This document shows positions 25,378 through 33,739 of a stretch of 64,000 bases of DNA, piece after piece. Source of the DNA: Caldiserica bacterium UBA4770 (GTDB lineage: Bacteria; Caldisericota; Caldisericia; Caldisericales; Caldisericaceae); NCBI GenBank assembly GCA_002403335.1, contig DHHO01000006.1, forward strand, positions 124,001 to 188,000. The letters are read 5' to 3'. The notes below the pieces were generated by a model. The model was not told where the DNA came from and ran no database searches. It saw only the letters and a program-made list of their open reading frames with translations. The position numbers and the translations under genes are program-made. Each line of letters begins with the position of its first letter. Within the stretch, counting starts at the first letter, position 1.

Positions 25378-26195
25378 ATCTGGATTTCCTTTCTTAATGT
25401 TTCAAGAGAGATCCTTTCCTCTTCCTTGTATGTATCAAGTCTCTTTATAAGTTCATCAAAATCAACAAGATGACCATCAAAATCAGGGCCATCAAAGCAG
25501 GTAAATTTGGTTTCTCCTCCCACTCTTACCCTGCATGTCCCACACATCCCCATCCCACAGACCATCAGGGAGTTAAGGCTTGCGACTGTCTTTATGTTCC
25601 TCTCTTTTGTCAATTTACTTACTTCCCTCATCATGATAGTAGGACCAATTGTGAAGACTCTGTCAATATGCTCATTCAACATCTCTTTCAGCGCATCAGT
25701 AACAAACCCCTTGAACCCATAGGAGCCATCATTTGTGGTGACAATAACCCTGTGAGAGGCACTTCTTATCTTTTCTTCCCAGAATACATAATCCTTAGAC
25801 CTATAACCAATAATACTTATTACTTCATTTCCCTTCTTTTTAAGTGCCCTTGCAATGGGATATACGGGGGCAATACCTATTCCTCCCCCAACACAAATCA
25901 CCCTTCCAAATGTTTCTATATCCGTAGGGTTTCCAAGGGGGCCAACGACATTGCAAAGAAAATCGCCTTCAGCAAGTTTGGCAAGCAGAGTCGTTGTTTT
26001 GCCAACTACCTGAAAGACAATAGTAATCAAGTCATTATCTCTATCAGCAATGGTAAGGGGAATTCTCTCCCCTTTTTCATGCACTATTAAGATGACAAAC
26101 TGCCCTGGTTTTGCGACAGGTGCAATATTTTTTGCCTCGATCTCCATCTGAACGATCTCGGGTCCCAATATGTTCTTCCTCACTATTTTGAACAT
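25374..26195 (-). CDS. nfnA: NfnA-like ferredoxin-NADP+ reductase subunit
   Basis: The 273-residue protein has an FAD-binding barrel, an NAD-binding half (CVGGGIGIAPVYPIARAL) and a C-terminal [2Fe-2S] motif MVCGMGMCGTCRVRVG, with the last Cys in TKFTCFDGPDFDGH. This is the sulfide dehydrogenase / dihydroorotate dehydrogenase electron-transfer subunit type. Paired with NfnB it couples NADH, NADPH and ferredoxin pools, as expected in an anaerobe. It overlaps tatD by 13 bases. Confidence 0.88.
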   Translation of the reverse strand: MFKIVRKNILGPEIVQMEIEAKNIAPVAKPGQFVILIVHEKGERIPLTIADRDNDLITIVFQVVGKTTTLLAKLAEGDFLCNVVGPLGNPTDIETFGRVICVGGGIGIAPVYPIARALKKKGNEVISIIGYRSKDYVFWEEKIRSASHRVIVTTNDGSYGFKGFVTDALKEMLNEHIDRVFTIGPTIMMREVSKLTKERNIKTVASLNSLMVCGMGMCGTCRVRVGGETKFTCFDGPDFDGHLVDFDELIKRLDTYKEEERISLETLRKEIQI

Positions 26196-26974
26196 TGTTC
26201 CTCCTCAATATATGCCTTTTTAAATCTGCCTTTAAAATTTTGAAGAACACGTTCACATAGTACTTCTATATCAATACCCCTGAGGCGTGCAAAGAACTCA
26301 TAAATATATTTTACATTCTGGGGTCGGTTTTTCCTCCCCCTGAGAGGCTCTGGAGAAAGATAAGGAGAGTCTGTTTCAAAAAGAACGTTTTCAAGTGGAA
26401 TATATTCGGCTACCTCACGAAGGTCTCCCCTTTTTTTAAAGGTAAGCATTCCAGAAAAAGAGACAGAGCAGTCGAAGTCTAACACTGATTTTACTTCCAT
26501 AAGTCTGTAATCAAAAGAATGGAAAACCGCATTATTGTATCCAATCTCTTTGATTATACACATAGTATCGTCAAAAGCCTCCCTTGAGTGAATGATAACA
26601 GGAATATTCAAACTCTTTGCAATTTCTATCTGACGAGAAAATATGTCTCTTTGCAATTCTAAAGCGACATCATTGTTGTAATAATCAAGCCCTGTTTCCC
26701 CGATTGCAATAACCTTATTCTTCCTGCCAAGCTCTTCAATTAAATTTATATCCCCTTCTTTAAAGTGCACAAGTTCCTCAGGGTGTATCCCCACAGTAGC
26801 AAAGAAGTTTACACTTCTTTCTGCAATTTCGAGAGCCTCTTTGGAGGATTCTATATCAAACCCAACATCATTAATTTTGAAAAAATTCTCTCTTTCTATG
26901 ATTTCTATCTCCCTCTCAAGGTCTTTACTATAAAGAGACCTGAGGATGTGTGCATGGGAATCAATAAATATCAA
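26183..26974 (-). CDS. tatD: TatD-family metal-dependent DNase
   Basis: The 263-residue TIM-barrel hydrolase has the family metal ligands: DSHAHI at the start, GETGLDYY (Glu), PVIIHSREA (His), AVFHSFDY (His) and LFETDSPYLSPEP (Asp). TatD proteins are 3'-5' DNases or related hydrolases. It overlaps metG by 4 bases, a very common pairing (metG-tatD) in Firmicutes. Length is typical. Confidence 0.92.
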   Translation of the reverse strand: MIFIDSHAHILRSLYSKDLEREIEIIERENFFKINDVGFDIESSKEALEIAERSVNFFATVGIHPEELVHFKEGDINLIEELGRKNKVIAIGETGLDYYNNDVALELQRDIFSRQIEIAKSLNIPVIIHSREAFDDTMCIIKEIGYNNAVFHSFDYRLMEVKSVLDFDCSVSFSGMLTFKKRGDLREVAEYIPLENVLFETDSPYLSPEPLRGRKNRPQNVKYIYEFFARLRGIDIEVLCERVLQNFKGRFKKAYIEEEQCSK

Positions 26975-28845
26975 CTGACTTTTGAACCTTCCTCTATATC
27001 TCTCTCAGGTACAAGAATGGAAAGGTTTTCCTCATTGGAAGCAGCAAGAAGCATTCCATGAGAGGTAATACCCATAATCTTTCTTGGTTCAAGGTTCGCA
27101 ATTATGAGAATCTTTCTGCCTGTAAGTTCCTCGGGGGTATAAAATTCCCCTATTCCTGCCACAATGGTCCTTTCCTCTTCCCCAACAAGGAGATCAATCT
27201 TTATTAATTTTTCAGATTTCGGAACCTTTTCCGCTTTTACTACTTTTGCAATCCTAAAGTCCATCCTTGCGAAATCCTCATATTTGACAAAGGATTCTTT
27301 TTCCTCCGCTTTTACCTCAGTTTTCTCAAGCCTTGGAAATAGAGGTGGAATCTTTTGAATACTTAAGCCTCCCTTTAACTTGCCCCACTCTAAATCCCTG
27401 AAATCTGCAGGGTATGCTGCGAGTTCTTTAAGTACCACCTCTGTTACAGCTGGCATAAAAGGCATAAGAAGAACTGTGGAAATCCTGATTCCCTCAAGTA
27501 AATTCCAGAGTACTTCGTTTAACTCACCGCTTCCTCTTGGAAGCTTCCAGGGCTGCTTTACCTGTATATAGTTGTTAAAATAAGAAATGATCTGGAAGAC
27601 ACTATCCAATGCTACGGAGAATGCATATTCATTCATCCTTCTTTTATACTCTTCTTTCTTCTCATTCACGAAGTTTATGACTTCCGTGGAATCTCCACCC
27701 TTTTGAGGGATAATGAGATTATTATACTTTTCAAGCATTGTAAGAGTTCTGTTAATTAAGTTCCCGTAATCATTTGCAAGGTCAGAATTATAACGAGAGA
27801 AAAAAGTTTCCATCCTGAAGTCTCCATCTAACCCAAAGGTTACTTCCCTTGAGAGATAGTACCTGAGTACATCTACAGAGAACTCCTCGCTTATGCCACT
27901 TAACTTTGAAAATTCTCTCACAAAGTCCACTGGATTTACAACATTCCCGAGAGACTTTGACATTTTTGCCCCTTCAAGGTTCCAGAAGCCGTGGGCAAAA
28001 ATCTGCTTTGGGAGTGGAAGTCCATAGCTAAGAAGCATAGCCGGCCATATTATTCCATGGAACCTTGTAATATCCTTACCAATGACATGAAGATCTGCAG
28101 GCCAATAATGGTTAAACCTTTCCTCATTGCTCAAAAATCCTACCGAGGTAAGGTAATTAATGAGCGCATCAAACCACACATACACCGTATGACTGCTATC
28201 AAATGGGGCAGGTATACCAAATTTAAATGACTTCCTCGAAACTGAAATATCCTGTAAGCCTGACCTCAGGACATTAAGGATCTCATTATAACGGGATTCT
28301 GGTCTGAGAAATTCAGGGTTCTCCTCGTAAAATTTAAGGAGTTCGTCCCTGTATTTACTCAGCCTGAAAAAATAGTTGTCTTCCTGTATCTCCTGCACTT
28401 CTCCACCACAGTGCGGGCAATGCCCATCCACAAGTTCTGAGTCTTTCAGAAATGTCTCATCACGGATACAGTACCACCCTTCGTAAACCCCTGGATAAAT
28501 ATCCCCTTTATCATATAACTTCTGAAAGAAATCCTGAACCGCCAGCACATGATCCCTATCACTTGTTCTAATAAACCTATCGTAAGATATCTTAAATTGA
28601 TCAAAAACCCCTTTCCAGATGCCACTTAACCTATCCACAAATTCCTGAGGTTCTATAGATTCGCTTTTTGCCCTATTCTCAATCTTCTGCGAGTGCTCAT
28701 CTGTGCCTGTCGAAAAGAATACGTCAAAGCCGTCAAGCCTCTTGTAGCGAGCAATAACATCAGTAGCAATTGTCTCAGATACCGAGCCAATATGAGGGGT
28801 ATCATTCACATAATAGATAGCAGTTGTGATATAAAACTTTTCCAT
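26971..28845 (-). CDS. metG: Methionyl-tRNA synthetase
   Basis: The 624-residue class I synthetase has the HIGH-type motif TPHIGS (about residues 16-21) and the KMSKS-type motif AKMSKSLGN (about 298-306). A zinc-binding insertion contains WYCIRDE and HCPHCGGE. An anticodon-binding helical domain follows, and a C-terminal OB-fold tRNA-binding domain (FARMDFRIAKVVKAEKVP, about 525-620) completes it. It charges tRNA-Met. AAGGAGACAT precedes the ATG. It lies 9 bases after the second Roadblock gene and overlaps tatD. Confidence 0.96.
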   Translation of the reverse strand: MEKFYITTAIYYVNDTPHIGSVSETIATDVIARYKRLDGFDVFFSTGTDEHSQKIENRAKSESIEPQEFVDRLSGIWKGVFDQFKISYDRFIRTSDRDHVLAVQDFFQKLYDKGDIYPGVYEGWYCIRDETFLKDSELVDGHCPHCGGEVQEIQEDNYFFRLSKYRDELLKFYEENPEFLRPESRYNEILNVLRSGLQDISVSRKSFKFGIPAPFDSSHTVYVWFDALINYLTSVGFLSNEERFNHYWPADLHVIGKDITRFHGIIWPAMLLSYGLPLPKQIFAHGFWNLEGAKMSKSLGNVVNPVDFVREFSKLSGISEEFSVDVLRYYLSREVTFGLDGDFRMETFFSRYNSDLANDYGNLINRTLTMLEKYNNLIIPQKGGDSTEVINFVNEKKEEYKRRMNEYAFSVALDSVFQIISYFNNYIQVKQPWKLPRGSGELNEVLWNLLEGIRISTVLLMPFMPAVTEVVLKELAAYPADFRDLEWGKLKGGLSIQKIPPLFPRLEKTEVKAEEKESFVKYEDFARMDFRIAKVVKAEKVPKSEKLIKIDLLVGEEERTIVAGIGEFYTPEELTGRKILIIANLEPRKIMGITSHGMLLAASNEENLSILVPERDIEEGSKVS

Positions 28846-28854
28846 ATGTCTCCT

Positions 28855-29199
28855 TTATTTTTCTTCGTTAAGTGCATTTAATACATTAGAAATCTCGTAT
28901 TTAACCCTTCCAAGATTGCTTGAACTTGTCATAAAGACTGAAAGTATGTCCCCACTCTTCAGTACAGTGATAACAACCCTTCCAAGAGATCCGTTGAGGA
29001 TGATATCCACAAAATCACCCATTTTTATCTCCTGAAGAAGAGTCGAAAGATACGCTTTGATTGACGCACTCAACCCCGAAATAACAATAGGAGAGTTATC
29101 AAGGCTGGAGCTACTGAAAAGCATTTTTCCATCAGTGCTTGTAAGATACACTCCTAAAACACCGGGAATGTCTTTAAGACGTAAAAGTATATTTTCCAT
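28855..29199 (-). CDS. Roadblock/LC7-domain protein
   Basis: The 114-residue protein is one Roadblock/LC7 domain: an N-terminal helix, GVLGVYLTSTDGKMLFSSSS, a long central helix (ISGLSASIKAYLSTLLQEI), and strands IILNGSLGRVVITVLKSGDI. Such proteins usually dimerise and act as GAPs or platforms for MglA/Ras-like GTPases. No GTPase gene is adjacent. It begins at the base after the stop of the sister Roadblock gene and ends 9 bases before metG. Confidence 0.82.
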   Translation of the reverse strand: MENILLRLKDIPGVLGVYLTSTDGKMLFSSSSLDNSPIVISGLSASIKAYLSTLLQEIKMGDFVDIILNGSLGRVVITVLKSGDILSVFMTSSSNLGRVKYEISNVLNALNEEK

Positions 29200-29559
29200 C
29201 TATTTCATCATCTCCTCAATCTTAGGAAGCATTCTTCTTATTTCAAGTCTTGCTCTACCAATATTTGCGGGAGTATGCATCGCAAGAACAAGAAAATAAT
29301 CCTCCAACACGGGTATGCCAAAGAAACCGAGTTGATCTGTATTAACAAAAAACTCCTGTAATGTTCCAACTTTGAGAGTATTGCACGCCCTTATAATAGT
29401 GTTATAAATATTTGCAATCTCCGCACTTCCCTCCGCTTTATCCATAATTTCCTTTGCTTCAACAGCAACAGGGAGGCCGTCTTTTCCAATAATGCCTGCA
29501 AAGACCGCCCCTTCAATGTTTTCCGACAAAAATTTAATCACTTCCTCAAAACCGTCCAT
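29200..29559 (-). CDS. Roadblock/LC7-domain protein
   Basis: From the ATG at 29559 it is 119 residues and a single Roadblock/LC7 domain (GAVFAGIIGKDGLPVAVEAK, then a central helix and FFVNTDQLGFFGIPVLEDYFLVLAMH). GGAGG lies five bases upstream; a TTG 12 bases earlier overlaps that site and is unlikely. It is only distantly similar to the next gene, so a heterodimer is possible. It is the first gene of the 21-gene minus-strand run, and the promoter should lie in 29560-29700. Confidence 0.8.
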   Translation of the reverse strand: MDGFEEVIKFLSENIEGAVFAGIIGKDGLPVAVEAKEIMDKAEGSAEIANIYNTIIRACNTLKVGTLQEFFVNTDQLGFFGIPVLEDYFLVLAMHTPANIGRARLEIRRMLPKIEEMMK

Positions 29560-29689
29560 CTTAGCCTCCAAATTTCTAAATTATACCAGAATTTTTACAA
29601 TATTAAAGATAAAACATCAAAATAAAGAATTTCATTTGTCTTATGAGATGTTTTTATCATCACTCAAAAAGTAACCGCACGTAATTCGG

Positions 29690-29822
29690 AAAGAAAGCCT
29701 GAGTGGTGCTTTCTAATATTCTACTAAAAAGACTTAGAAAGCGAGATTGCTTCGTCGCAATTTGAGGAGGTGAAAAGACCCTGCCTCCAATAAAAAAGAG
29801 CATTTCTTTCTCTGAGAGTGCC
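29690..29822. repeat. Dispersed repeat module
   Basis: The stretch with gcgagattgcttcgtcgcaa and then gaggaggtgaaaagaccct is an inverted, near-identical copy of 9003-9040. It sits between the divergent Roadblock and rsfS genes. No gene is supported between 29560 and 29891; a 61-codon minus-strand frame here is repeat translation. Confidence 0.6.
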
Positions 29823-29891
29823 TTGAAATCACGGGTTAGCTCCAAAGAATTAAGTAAAAATACAATACATGCAAAAGAAAGACAACTTGAT

Positions 29892-29897
29892 TATAAT
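29892..29897 (+). promoter_or_regulatory. -10 box of a probable leaderless promoter for rsfS
   Basis: TATAAT lies 6 bases before the ATG at 29904 and no Shine-Dalgarno sequence is present. Normal transcription start spacing places +1 at or next to the start codon. Confidence 0.55.
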
Positions 29898-29903
29898 ATA
29901 TAT

Positions 29904-30269
29904 ATGGCAGATCACAATTTAGAGGGTAAAGTTCTTGCAGATTACATAGTGAAGATAATAAAGGATAAAAAGGGACGCGATGTAAAAAGAATCAATGTAA
30001 AGAAATTAACAATTCTTACAGAGTATCTTGTTATAAGCACTGTTGAAGTAGCGGAGCAGGGTCGTGCAATTTATCACGAAATTGAAAAAAGCTTAAAGCA
30101 AAAAGGAAAATGGCACCTTGCAATAGAGAGAGATACTTCTGATGAATGGATTGTAATAGACTATGGAAGCGTGATTGTGCATCTGATGACTGAAGAAAAA
30201 AGACATTACTATGATCTGGAGGACATCTTTAAAAGTATCAGAAGAGCAGAATCCCTAAAGGCAAGCTAA
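29904..30269 (+). CDS. rsfS: Ribosome silencing factor RsfS
   Basis: The 121-residue protein matches the RsfS/Iojap family: VLADYIVKIIKDKKGRDVKRINVKKL, then YLVISTVEVAEQGRAIYHEI and WIVIDYGSVIVHLMTEEKRHYYDLE. It binds uL14 and blocks subunit joining under starvation. I start at 29904 because family similarity begins there; 27 more codons are open upstream but cover the -10 box. Length is typical. Confidence 0.9.
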   Translation: MADHNLEGKVLADYIVKIIKDKKGRDVKRINVKKLTILTEYLVISTVEVAEQGRAIYHEIEKSLKQKGKWHLAIERDTSDEWIVIDYGSVIVHLMTEEKRHYYDLEDIFKSIRRAESLKAS

Positions 30270-30273
30270 ACTA

Positions 30274-30301
30274 TTGACAATTTTGTTGAAATCTATATAC
30301 T
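30274..30301 (+). promoter_or_regulatory. Sigma-70-type promoter of trxB
   Basis: TTGACA (30274-30279) and TATACT (30296-30301) are separated by 16 bases. The expected start point is about 30308, just before the GTG at 30311 and 15 bases before the ATG at 30323, so the leader is absent or very short. Confidence 0.7.
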
Positions 30302-30310
30302 ATTCTCATT

Positions 30311-31303
30311 GTGGAAGATTGTATGGAAAATTTTGATTTGTTTTCAGAAGACATGTCTTCGAATAGGAAAGCCGACCTGAACGAAGTCTTTGACTTAGCA
30401 ATTTTAGGTGCGGGTCCTGCGGGACTTACTGCTTCAATCTATGCCGGAAGAGCAGGTTTAAAATTTATCCTCGTAGAGAGACTTTCTTCGGGAGGACAAA
30501 TTGTTTTTTCTGACCAGGTAGATAATTACCCTGGCTTTCCGGAAGGAATCAGCGGCTCTCAATTGATGGAGAGGTTCGAAAAGCAGGCATCTAAGTTTGG
30601 GACTCAAATATTCTCAGGAGAGGTAAGAGAAATAAAAAAATCTGACAATTTATTTCTCATTGAAACATCTTCGGGTACAATCAAGTCCAGAAGTGTAATC
30701 TATGCAATGGGTGCTGACCCCATGAAACTTCCAGTGCCTGAGGAGGAGCGATTCAGAGGAAAAGGGGTTTCTTACTGTGCTACATGTGATGCAGCTTTTT
30801 TCAAGGATAAAATAGTGTGTGTAGTAGGAGGAGGGGACACTGCCCTATACGATGCCCTTCATCTTTCTCGATTTGCAAAGAATGTTATTGTCCTACACAG
30901 AAGGGATAAACTCAGAGCAGTGAAAGTGCTTCAGGATATTGTCAAAAAAAACCCAAGGATAGAGCTACTCCTTGAGCATATCCCCCTGCATATCATTGGG
31001 AACAAAAAGGTTGAGGGGCTTGAAGTAGAGAATGTGAAAACAAGAGAAAGTAAGGTGATAAACATTGATGGAATTTTTGTTGCAATAGGAATTGTACCCA
31101 ATACTCTTCCATTAAAAGGAATTGTAGAACTTGACGAGAAAGGATTTATAAAAACAGATTTAAATATGGAAACATCTGTACAAGGACTATTTGCAGCAGG
31201 TGATGTAAGGGCTACCCCCCTCAGACAAGTTGTTACAGCTGCAAGCGATGGTGCAATTGCAGCTTTTAGTGCACAAAAATATTTAGAAAATTTAGAGAGG
31301 TGA
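30311..31303 (+). CDS. trxB: Thioredoxin reductase
   Basis: The 330-residue flavoprotein has the FAD motif LGAGPAGLTASIYAGRAGL, the redox-active YCATCDAAFF (Cys about residues 157 and 160), the NADPH motif VVGGGDTALYDALHL and the final GLFAAGDVRATPLRQVVTAA. It reduces a thioredoxin-type partner, very likely the PDO-like protein encoded 3 bases downstream. The start is either GTG 30311 or ATG 30323; the 24-residue extension before the Rossmann fold is not conserved. Fifteen of its 17 Arg codons are AGA/AGG, the pattern of the resident genes. Confidence 0.92.
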   Translation: MEDCMENFDLFSEDMSSNRKADLNEVFDLAILGAGPAGLTASIYAGRAGLKFILVERLSSGGQIVFSDQVDNYPGFPEGISGSQLMERFEKQASKFGTQIFSGEVREIKKSDNLFLIETSSGTIKSRSVIYAMGADPMKLPVPEEERFRGKGVSYCATCDAAFFKDKIVCVVGGGDTALYDALHLSRFAKNVIVLHRRDKLRAVKVLQDIVKKNPRIELLLEHIPLHIIGNKKVEGLEVENVKTRESKVINIDGIFVAIGIVPNTLPLKGIVELDEKGFIKTDLNMETSVQGLFAAGDVRATPLRQVVTAASDGAIAAFSAQKYLENLER

Positions 31304-31306
31304 ACA

Positions 31307-31990
31307 ATGGAAAAGTTATTAAAGGCAAAAGATGAGGAGTATGTAAGAAATCTCTTCGAACAAAATTTAGTTGAACCAGTCGAACTTGTGCTTTTTCTTG
31401 AAAGTCCGGGAGCAAGCAGAGTGACGGAGCACAACAAGCAGTATCTTGCCTATACAGAAGAGATACTTACTGAAGTTTCAAATTTATCTGATAAAATCAA
31501 TCTTACAATCTACAAGGATGATAAGGAGAAGGAAAAAGAATATGGTGTGGAAAACATTTCTGCGTTTTTTATAGAAGGAAAAAACACTAACAAAAATATT
31601 GTATATTACGGAATCCCTTCAGGACATGAGTTTTCATCTCTTCTTGAGGACATTATTGATGTATCAAAAGGAGAAACACAACTTCCTGATAAACTTAAAG
31701 AGATGGTAAGAAAAATCAGTACAAATGTTAACATCCTTGTTTTTGTGACCCCTACCTGCCCACACTGCCCGCAAGCAGTAAGAACTGCTCATCAGTTTGC
31801 GCTTGAAAACAAACTTATCAGGAGTAGTATGATTGAAGCTCAGGAGTTTCCGGAATGGTCCAATAAGTACAATGTATATGCCGTGCCAAAAGTTGTTATA
31901 AATGATAAGATGCAGTTTGAGGGTGCTGTACCCGAGGACACATTCTTAAACAGCGTCTACGAGGCTCTCGGGATAAAATTGTTATTTTAG
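31307..31990 (+). CDS. Glutaredoxin-like protein disulfide oxidoreductase (PDO type)
   Basis: The 227-residue protein has two thioredoxin-fold halves, the layout of PDO proteins of thermophiles. The second half has the active site VTPTCPHCPQAV (Cys about residues 150 and 153) and a cis-Pro segment YAVPKVVIN. The first half has LFLESPGASRV where a CxxC would be expected, so it lacks redox cysteines. It probably takes electrons from the adjacent thioredoxin reductase and reduces or isomerises disulfides in the cytoplasm. A strong terminator follows. Confidence 0.88.
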   Translation: MEKLLKAKDEEYVRNLFEQNLVEPVELVLFLESPGASRVTEHNKQYLAYTEEILTEVSNLSDKINLTIYKDDKEKEKEYGVENISAFFIEGKNTNKNIVYYGIPSGHEFSSLLEDIIDVSKGETQLPDKLKEMVRKISTNVNILVFVTPTCPHCPQAVRTAHQFALENKLIRSSMIEAQEFPEWSNKYNVYAVPKVVINDKMQFEGAVPEDTFLNSVYEALGIKLLF

Positions 31991-32010
31991 TCTTGCGTTT
32001 CTCTGAATAA

Positions 32011-32040
32011 GGGGGCCTTGAGGCCCCCTCTTTATTTTTC
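32011..32040 (+). terminator. Rho-independent terminator after trxB-PDO
   Basis: GGGGGCCT pairs perfectly with AGGCCCCC around a 2-base TG loop (a 4-base loop if the closing pair is open), followed by TCTTTATTTTTC. It lies 20 bases after the stop of the PDO gene. Confidence 0.9.
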
Positions 32041-32082
32041 TAAAACATGTTTTTTCCTTATCATTTTACTGAGGTGGCAGTT

Positions 32083-33591
32083 ATGAAAGGGAAATTTATT
32101 TTGGCAATTGACCAGGGAACGACGAGTACGCGCTGTATAATCTTTGATAGGAACGGGGAAAGCATAGGCTCTAATCAGATTGCCCATAAACAGATTTACC
32201 CAGCGGCCGGTCTTGTTGAACACGACCCTATGGAGATACTCAGCCATACTATAGATGCAATGAAAAATGCAGTAAATGATGCAAAAATATCACCATCCGA
32301 CATAGCCTCCATAGGAATCACAAATCAACGGGAGACAACAGTCCTCTGGAACAGAGAAACAGGCATTCCTTATTACAACGCTATTGTATGGCAGGATATA
32401 AGAACAGGTGAAATTTGCGACGAAATATGCAAAGAATTTGGAGAGGAAAGAATCACTGAAAAGACGGGTTTACCGGTATCCACATACTTTTCTGCCTCAA
32501 AGCTTAAATGGCTCCTTAGAAATATCAATATAAAAAATGATATAAAACAGGGAAAGGCGATGTTTGGCACTATTGATACATGGCTTTTGTGGTGGCTAAC
32601 AGGGGGACCTCAGGGAGGAGTTTTTGCTACAGATGTAACAAATGCAAGCCGTACAATGCTTATGAATATCAACACACTCGATTGGGACGAGGACATCCTT
32701 AAATACCTTGGCATTGACAAGATAATCCTGCCAGAAATCAAACCCTCTATTTCTGATGACTCCTTTGGACTTCTGAAGGTCGAGGGACTTAAGAAATTTA
32801 AGATACCCATTACAGGCGTCCTTGGTGACCAGCAAGCAGCACTCCTTGGTCAATCCTGCTTTGAAAAAGGCGAGGTAAAAAACACATATGGTACAGGCTG
32901 CTTCCTGCTTTTAAATACAGGAGAGATTCCCGTAAGAAGTCGTCATGGGCTTATCACAACTGTTGCTTATCAGTTCAAAAATAAACCTCCCTTTTACGCA
33001 CTCGAAGGCTCGGTTGCCATTGCAGGAGCACTTATCCAGTGGCTTAAAGAAAATCTTGGCATTATAAAAGATATTAATGAGATAGAGCATCTTGCAAGAA
33101 GTGTGGAGGACAACAGCGGTATATATTTCGTACCCGCATTTTCAGGGCTCTTCGCTCCTTACTGGGACAAGAATGCAAGAGGAATTATAACAGGGCTTAC
33201 ACGATATTCTAACCGGGCACACATCGCAAGAGCCGCCCTTGAGGCAACTGCATACCAGACAAGGGATATCCTGAATGCAATGGAAAGGGATTCGCTTATT
33301 ACCCCGCCCTCCCTTAAGGTTGATGGTGGAATGATAAATAACGAATTCCTGATGCAATTCCAGGCTGATATACTCGGCATCGAGATTTTAAGGCCACGTA
33401 TCTGTGAGACTACTTCTCTTGGGGCAGCATATGCAGCAGGATTGGCAGTACACTTCTGGAAAAGCTTAAAAGAGCTCAGAGACAATTGGAAGATTGACAA
33501 AGTCTTCAGGCCACAATTATCAGAAAAGGTGAGAGAGAAATTATACGATGGGTGGCTCGAGGCTGTAAATAAAAGCTTTAGTAGACAGTAG
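32083..33591 (+). CDS. glpK: Glycerol kinase
   Basis: The 502-residue FGGY-family kinase shows AIDQGTTSTRCIIFDR at the N-terminus, GITNQRETTVLWNRETG, GVLGDQQAALLGQ, NTYGTGCFLLLNTG and VDGGMINNEFLMQFQADILG. It phosphorylates glycerol to glycerol 3-phosphate with ATP. I chose 32083 because GAGGTGG lies six bases upstream and the family starts here; a longer frame from 32047 runs into the terminator. It is not accompanied by glpF or glpD. Confidence 0.94.
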   Translation: MKGKFILAIDQGTTSTRCIIFDRNGESIGSNQIAHKQIYPAAGLVEHDPMEILSHTIDAMKNAVNDAKISPSDIASIGITNQRETTVLWNRETGIPYYNAIVWQDIRTGEICDEICKEFGEERITEKTGLPVSTYFSASKLKWLLRNINIKNDIKQGKAMFGTIDTWLLWWLTGGPQGGVFATDVTNASRTMLMNINTLDWDEDILKYLGIDKIILPEIKPSISDDSFGLLKVEGLKKFKIPITGVLGDQQAALLGQSCFEKGEVKNTYGTGCFLLLNTGEIPVRSRHGLITTVAYQFKNKPPFYALEGSVAIAGALIQWLKENLGIIKDINEIEHLARSVEDNSGIYFVPAFSGLFAPYWDKNARGIITGLTRYSNRAHIARAALEATAYQTRDILNAMERDSLITPPSLKVDGGMINNEFLMQFQADILGIEILRPRICETTSLGAAYAAGLAVHFWKSLKELRDNWKIDKVFRPQLSEKVREKLYDGWLEAVNKSFSRQ

Positions 33592-33601
33592 CACCTGTTA
33601 A

Positions 33602-33718
33602 AGAAATTTATTCCTTAAAGACTGGGTAACTTTGATAAAGGAAGGAGAGATTGCATTTGGATATATAGATAATACTGATATATACGAAAAGAAGTTTAAG
33701 GCACTGTTTAGGAAATGA
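33602..33718 (+). pseudogene. Possible C-terminal remnant of a lost gene
   Basis: Between glpK and the ROK gene a short frame without a start codon reads FLKDWVTLIKEGEIAFGYID and then YEKKFKALFRK to a stop at 33718. The regular, charged composition looks like a protein C-terminus, perhaps of a TrmB-like regulator. It is too short to identify. Confidence 0.25.
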
Positions 33719-33739
33719 CTATAAACTAAGGAGAGAGAA

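Noticed and set aside
29660..29845. Minus-strand 61-codon frame before the Roadblock genes
   Set aside because: It translates a dispersed repeat and lacks a start signal.
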